From AP-15 sp963700195 (lineage in GTDB: Bacteria; Pseudomonadota; Alphaproteobacteria; ATCC43930; CGMCC-115725), in contig CAVOWQ010000010.1 in the NCBI GenBank assembly GCA_963700195.1, positions 248,001-312,000 on the forward strand: a DNA stretch of 64,000 nt, in the 5' to 3' direction. Shown one piece after another: positions 59,892 through 64,000 of this stretch. Both the position numbers and the translations under genes were made by a program. The notes under the pieces are model-generated. The model made no database searches and had not been told where the DNA came from. It saw nothing but the letters and a program-made list of their open reading frames with translations. The first letter of the stretch is position 1; every line of letters begins with the position of its first letter.

Positions 59892-60851
59892 TCAGTGCAC
59901 CCGCTCGTATTTCTGCAATGAGCGGATATAAGCCGGCCGCGGCGTGTCGGGGTAGAATTGCGGCCATTGCGTCCACGAGACTTCGCCGACATAGAGGTCT
60001 CCGCGCGAGTCGACGCTGAGCCCGTGCGGGCCGAGAAACGCTGTCGGGGCGGTGCCGGCGTGCATGTCGCCAAAGCGCGACAGCAATTTGCCCCGGTTGT
60101 CGACGATGCTGACCCGCGGGCCGAGGTTCGGGCTGTTGCGGTTGACCGGCTGCACCGGGCCGAGCTCGCCGATATAGCAGACCGGGTGGCGGGTATAGTC
60201 CATGTAGAGCCCGCAAGGCCGGTGCAGATTGTTCCACTGCGTCTCGTATTTGCCGTTGCCGTCGAACACTTGAACGCGATGGTTCTCGCGGTCGGCGACA
60301 TAGACCCAGCCATCGGCGTCGGTGCAGATATTGTGCACGATGTTGAACTCGCCGGGATTGGTGCCGGGCTCGCCCCAGGACATCAGCAATTTGCCGTCAG
60401 GCGAGTATTTGTGCACCTTGGCGTTGCCATAGCCGTCCGAGACATAGATTTCGCCCTTCGGCGAGAGGGCGGTATGGGTGCAGCGGTGGAACGGCTCGCC
60501 GCTCATATAGGGCGCCGGTTTGCCGGGCACCCCGAGTTCGAGCAACACTTTGCCCTCCAGCGTGCATTTCCGCATGAAATGGCCGCCATCGTCGGTCAAA
60601 TAGATCGAATCGTCCGGCCCCATATGGACGCCATGCGCCCGCGGATACTGGCCCTCGCCCCATGAGCGAAGGAAATTGCCCCCACGATCGAACACCATCA
60701 CGGGATGTTCGCCGCGGTTGAAGACATAGACGTTGTCCTTGGCATCGACCCCGACCGCGCCGACCTCCTTGAACGACCAGCTGTCCGGGAGCTTCGCCCA
60801 ATCCTCGACAATGCGGTATTTGAAATCGCCAGTGCCAACGATGATGGCCAT
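59892..60851 (-). CDS. NHL-repeat protein (copy 1)
   Basis: 319 residues, intact. MAIIVGTGDFKYRIVEDWAKLPDSWSFKEV opens; six NHL-type propeller blades follow (GGNFLRSWGEGQYPRAHGVHMG, VYVADRENHRVQVFDGNGKY, RPCGLYMDYTRHPVCYIGELG, GLSVDSRGDLYVGEVSW). No signal peptide. Such propellers may bind or cleave amidated or glycine-like compounds, but the activity here is not known. It is the first of two tandem copies; upstream lies an MmgE/PrpD gene on the same strand. Confidence 0.88.
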   Translation of the reverse strand: MAIIVGTGDFKYRIVEDWAKLPDSWSFKEVGAVGVDAKDNVYVFNRGEHPVMVFDRGGNFLRSWGEGQYPRAHGVHMGPDDSIYLTDDGGHFMRKCTLEGKVLLELGVPGKPAPYMSGEPFHRCTHTALSPKGEIYVSDGYGNAKVHKYSPDGKLLMSWGEPGTNPGEFNIVHNICTDADGWVYVADRENHRVQVFDGNGKYETQWNNLHRPCGLYMDYTRHPVCYIGELGPVQPVNRNSPNLGPRVSIVDNRGKLLSRFGDMHAGTAPTAFLGPHGLSVDSRGDLYVGEVSWTQWPQFYPDTPRPAYIRSLQKYERVH

Positions 60852-61020
60852 ACCGGATCTCTCCTTATGCGCTGTTCGCAAATTATCGAAGCGACCGGGC
60901 GGATACAATCCCGCTCAGCCGTCGATCTCGGAAGCTCGAATTTGGTAAGCTTTGCCGCCTTTTGTCGGCCCCTGAATTCGCGGCGTGTCGCATCGGAAAT
61001 CTCCCTACGGTATCGCTTCA

Positions 61021-62400
61021 TTAACCGGCGAATGCGGTCATCAGCTCGCGCGCATCCGGCAGGGTTTCCAATCGCCTGATTGCCGCCAGTAGCCCGTCTA
61101 AACTCGCATCCGACAGCGGCTGCACCGCATTACCCGCGCAGTCGCGGAACTTAGTCTCGAGCTGGGCATTGGTAAGCGGCTTCTGCGGCGACCCGACGGG
61201 ATCGCTGGCTACGACTGTAACCGAGCGTCCGTCGGTCCGTTGCACCGTGATGCGGAGCGACCCTCTCGGCCGGTGAGCGCGCGCAACGCCGGCGATCCGA
61301 TCCGATAGTGACAGGACCGAGGCATCCCCCAGACCATCGACCTCCGCTATCCCTACCTTGCCATGCGCCAAGGCGGTGGCGACCAGGAAGGGTTGGGCGA
61401 ACTGCGCCTCCACTACCTGGGTGGGGCGGCGCTTCGCCGGCCCGCGGCCGAACTGGTCGCTGTGTCCGGCGGGGTCCGCCTCGATCGTCACCGATGCGAT
61501 GTCCTCCGGCCGCTCGATTTCGAGCCGCGCTCGTGCCGCGAGCGCCGCATCGATCGCCGCATGCAGTGGCCGACCGCAGGGGTAGGGCTTGTAGCTCAGC
61601 GCCTCGCCGCGGAAAGCCGTGCCCAAGTCGCGCAGCAGCACCGATGCGTCGTATCCGTTGGGTTGGTACAGCTCGAAGAAGCCGAAACGGCCATTGAAGA
61701 TGTTCCGCGCACCGGTGAACCCGGTCTGCGCCAACAGGGCAGAGAAAACGCCGGCGCTTGCCGCTTGGCCCGCCTGCATCCGCTTGGTCAGCGCCCCGTC
61801 CAGGATGCATTGGCGATTGCCGGCGGCGTGACTGTAGGCGATGCCGAAGGCGGCGAGCATCTGTTCCGGCGTCAGACCGATCAGTTTGCCTGCGGCCGCG
61901 GTGGCGCCAAAGACCCCGATCACCGCGGTGCGATGCCAACCCCGGTCGAGCGTGCTCGCGAGCGCGATACGGCACGATACGTCCAGCCCCAGGACTACCG
62001 CCAACAGGACATCACGCCCGCCGATACCCCCACTGGCGCCCCCCAGGCTATCGCATACCGCGAGGACCGACCCCAGCACGGAAACGCCGGGATGGATGGA
62101 ACCCCCGGTGTCCAATGTGTCGTCGAAATCCAACGCATGACCCATGCTGGCATTCAGCAGCGCCGCCTGTGGCGCCGGCAGGCGGGTGCCCCGCAACAGC
62201 ACACGGCTTTCCTCACGCCCGCCCCACCCGCCGATCACCGCAAAGAGCTCATCGATCCCCGGAGAGCCGCTGCCGCCGAGCATGCAGCCAAAAGTATCGA
62301 GGATATCGCGACGGGCGGATTCCACGGCGCTGGAGGGCAAATCCGCATAGCTGGTGCGGCAAACGTGCTGGGCGAACGGCCAAGCGGCGTCATCAGTCAT
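61021..62400 (-). CDS. MmgE/PrpD family protein
   Basis: 459 residues, full length. ESARRDILDTFGCMLGGSGSPGIDELF, LNASMGHALDFDDTLDTGGSIHPGVSVLGSVLA, WHRTAVIGVFGATAAAGKLIGLTPEQMLAAFGIAYSHAAG, MQAGQAASAGVFSALLAQTGFTG, YKPYPCGRPLHAAIDAALAA are the family blocks. It belongs to the dehydratase/decarboxylase fold of 2-methylcitrate dehydratase and immune-responsive gene 1. It starts 88 bases from the divergent GST gene and is followed by the NHL pair, so the cluster probably breaks down an unsaturated or hydroxylated acid. Confidence 0.9.
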   Translation of the reverse strand: MTDDAAWPFAQHVCRTSYADLPSSAVESARRDILDTFGCMLGGSGSPGIDELFAVIGGWGGREESRVLLRGTRLPAPQAALLNASMGHALDFDDTLDTGGSIHPGVSVLGSVLAVCDSLGGASGGIGGRDVLLAVVLGLDVSCRIALASTLDRGWHRTAVIGVFGATAAAGKLIGLTPEQMLAAFGIAYSHAAGNRQCILDGALTKRMQAGQAASAGVFSALLAQTGFTGARNIFNGRFGFFELYQPNGYDASVLLRDLGTAFRGEALSYKPYPCGRPLHAAIDAALAARARLEIERPEDIASVTIEADPAGHSDQFGRGPAKRRPTQVVEAQFAQPFLVATALAHGKVGIAEVDGLGDASVLSLSDRIAGVARAHRPRGSLRITVQRTDGRSVTVVASDPVGSPQKPLTNAQLETKFRDCAGNAVQPLSDASLDGLLAAIRRLETLPDARELMTAFAG

Positions 62401-62487
62401 TTATCTTCTCCCACCGGCTCCGATGTTCCGATATTACCTGTCGTCGCGACCTGAGCCACGCGGCGCCCGATGGGAAGGACGAACGGC

Positions 62488-63117
62488 ATGTTCACACTTT
62501 ACTACGCCCCCGGTACATGCGCGCTCGCGACGCACATTGCGCTGGAAGAGGCAGGTACGCCGTACGAGGCGGTTCTGGTCGATTTTCGCTCACAGAGCCA
62601 GCGGAGCCCCGAATACCTCGCGGTAAACCCGAAAGGGCGCGTTCCCGCACTGGTGACCGAAAGCGGCACGCTTACCGAAACGCCCGCGCTCCTGTGCTTT
62701 GTCGCGCAGCGTTTTCCGCAGGCCGAACTCGCCCCGCTCGGCGATCCCTTCGCCCTGGCGCAGGTTCAGGAGTTCAATAGCTATCTCTGTTCGACGGTGC
62801 ATGTCGCGCACGCCCACCGCATGCGGGGCACGCGGTGGGCGGACGACGCCGCAGCGGTCGAGGCGATGAAGCGCAAAGTGCCGTCGAACGTGACGGAATA
62901 CTTTGGGCTGATCGAGCACAAGCTCATCAAGGGTCCGTGGGTAATGGGTGAGAAGTACACGATCTGCGATCCGTACCTGTTCACCATCGCTTCCTGGATA
63001 GAAGGTGACGGCGTGGATACCGCAAAAGTACCCCGCGTCATGGAACACCGCGCGCGCATGCTGGCGCGTCCCGCCGTTCAAAAAGCGGTAGCTGCCGAAG
63101 GCACGCAAATTCCCTGA
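62488..63117 (+). CDS. glutathione S-transferase (beta-class-like)
   Basis: 209 residues. MFTLYYAPGTCALATHIALEEAGTPYEAV has the beta-class Cys11 near the N-terminus; NPKGRVPALVTESGTLTETPALLCFVAQ is the thioredoxin-fold cis-Pro and glutathione site (normally a Ser-Glu pair, here TETPA). VMGEKYTICDPYLFTIASWIEGDGVD is the C-terminal helical domain. Start ATG 62488 follows GGGAAGGACGAAC. It is followed two bases later by the amine oxidase gene. Confidence 0.9.
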   Translation: MFTLYYAPGTCALATHIALEEAGTPYEAVLVDFRSQSQRSPEYLAVNPKGRVPALVTESGTLTETPALLCFVAQRFPQAELAPLGDPFALAQVQEFNSYLCSTVHVAHAHRMRGTRWADDAAAVEAMKRKVPSNVTEYFGLIEHKLIKGPWVMGEKYTICDPYLFTIASWIEGDGVDTAKVPRVMEHRARMLARPAVQKAVAAEGTQIP

Positions 63118-63119
63118 CG

Positions 63120-64000
63120 GTGGCCCCTCTGCATCTGACGCATCTTATCGTCGTCGGCGCCGGTGCTGCGGGGTTGATGGCGGCCCGCGAGCTCGTGCGC
63201 GCGGGTAGGCAAGTAACGATCATCGAGGCCCGAGACCGATGCGGCGGACGCATCTACCCGCTGTCCGCCCAGGAATTTGGCTACCCGGCTGAAGGCGGTC
63301 CTGAATTTGTCCATGGCGCCGCGCCGGTGACGCGAGCACTGTTGCGCGAGGCGCAACTTTCGCTGTTGCCGCGCGGCGGAACGCGATGGAGCGCCCGCAC
63401 GGGCAAGTTATCACCCAACGATCCTTCGCCGCGTCATATGGGCCAGTTCTACCAAGCCCTGAGCGAGGTGAAAGTCGATCTACCGATAGCCGAATTTCTG
63501 GAGACGCAGTTTGCCGGTCGGCGATACAGCGAGATGCGGCGGTCAGTGACCCGAACGGTAGAGGGTTATGACGCGGCTGACCCGCGCCGCGCCAGTACTC
63601 TCGCGCTTCGCGACGAATGGCTGGCCCGGGATGATGGTCCGCACGGGCGGCTTGCGAAAGGCTATGGCGCGCTGTGCGAACATCTCTTATCCGAATGCCG
63701 CAGACACGGCGCCACGCTCCATCTCGGCTCGGCGGTAACCGCGATTAACGAGGCATCCGGGCGTGTTGCCGCGCGATGTTGCGATGGCGCCACTTACGAG
63801 GCCGACGCCGCGATCCTTACCGTGCCGCCCCCGCTCCTTTCCGAAATCGCGCTTCCGCCGGCGGCGCGCGAACGCGCAAAAGCCATGGCCGATATCGGGT
63901 TCGGCAATGTCGTCAAATTTCTGTTTCGCTTCGCCACGGCGTGGTGGGCCGATCTGGACGGGCGAGACCTGTCGGATCTGTCGTTCTTGTTTTCCGATGC
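63120..64000 (+). CDS. FAD-dependent amine oxidase family protein, N-terminal part
   Basis: At least 293 residues; the gene runs off the right edge. The FAD-binding Rossmann fold is LIVVGAGAAGLMAARELVRAGRQVTIIEARDRCGGRI, followed by YPAEGGPEFVHG and TVPPPLL. These are flavin monoamine oxidase/polyamine oxidase features. GTG 63120 starts two bases after the GST stop, so co-translation is likely. The substrate-binding and C-terminal part lie outside. Confidence 0.85.
   Translation, partial: MAPLHLTHLIVVGAGAAGLMAARELVRAGRQVTIIEARDRCGGRIYPLSAQEFGYPAEGGPEFVHGAAPVTRALLREAQLSLLPRGGTRWSARTGKLSPNDPSPRHMGQFYQALSEVKVDLPIAEFLETQFAGRRYSEMRRSVTRTVEGYDAADPRRASTLALRDEWLARDDGPHGRLAKGYGALCEHLLSECRRHGATLHLGSAVTAINEASGRVAARCCDGATYEADAAILTVPPPLLSEIALPPAARERAKAMADIGFGNVVKFLFRFATAWWADLDGRDLSDLSFLFSD

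Noticed and set aside
1..64000. CRISPR arrays, tRNA and rRNA genes, prophage
   Set aside because: No regularly spaced repeats, no T-loop/acceptor pairs and no structural phage genes were seen by eye; a covariance search could still find a tRNA.

Overview
The window looks like a chromosomal segment of a GC-rich alphaproteobacterium, probably near Rhodospirillales. The evidence is a complex I NDUFA12 homologue, the conserved block aroQ-accB-accC-aat-DUF2155-mlaD-NDUFA12, a B12-dependent class II ribonucleotide reductase, a zapA / 6S RNA / ymdB block and an HWE-type histidine kinase. I saw no tRNA, rRNA, CRISPR array or prophage.

Layout. 0-5 kb: the 3' end of a 2-oxoacid dehydrogenase E2 gene, a frameshifted yccF, a DUF3750 lipoprotein, a carboxymuconolactone decarboxylase-family gene, an rfbC-like epimerase, an amidohydrolase that has lost its middle, an MlaC/HpnM-like protein and a DUF1348 protein. 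5-10.5 kb: a three-gene chaperone-like operon (DUF2760, Hsp70, Hsp70-DUF3731). 10.9-13.7 kb: a GhrA-like reductase, then a scrapyard with an IS4-like transposase relic, a palindromic repeat and a decayed Phd/VapC pair. 13.7-25.7 kb: LOG protein, DUF3300, HD hydrolase, P450, MFS, AlkA-like glycosylase, a GH1 glycosidase whose nucleophile glutamate is replaced by glycine, DUF2721. 25.7-31.2 kb: tkt, gap and pfkA (central carbon metabolism), a cupin and a DUF202 protein. 31.2-33.1 kb: hicAB, a REP-associated tyrosine transposase with perfect 30-bp inverted repeats, and an AT-richer orphan. 33.1-43 kb: nrdJ, the NDUFA12-to-aroQ block, S21 and a cold-shock gene. 43-46.6 kb: response regulator and CheB-CheR-PAS-HWE kinase. 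47-53 kb: catabolic cluster (HpaB-like oxygenase, D-aminoacylase, MmgE/PrpD, FAD dehydrogenase of TcuA type). 53.4-58.9 kb: mixed genes ending in ymdB, 6S RNA and zapA. 58.9-64 kb: second catabolic cluster (two NHL-repeat proteins in tandem, a second MmgE/PrpD, glutathione S-transferase, FAD amine oxidase).

Two things stand out. First, a family of about 140-bp GC-rich palindromic repeats: one copy lies in frame inside nrdJ, another forms the C-terminus of a DUF559 nuclease gene inserted between accB and accC, and a shorter relative forms the N-terminus of the DUF2155 protein. Second, about ten otherwise well conserved genes are broken by single-base frameshifts, and at least six of these look like one extra T in the coding strand. 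Sequencing error or decay is the simplest explanation, but the bias deserves a check. Genes joined across such shifts are typed as pseudogene here, although many may be intact in the organism.
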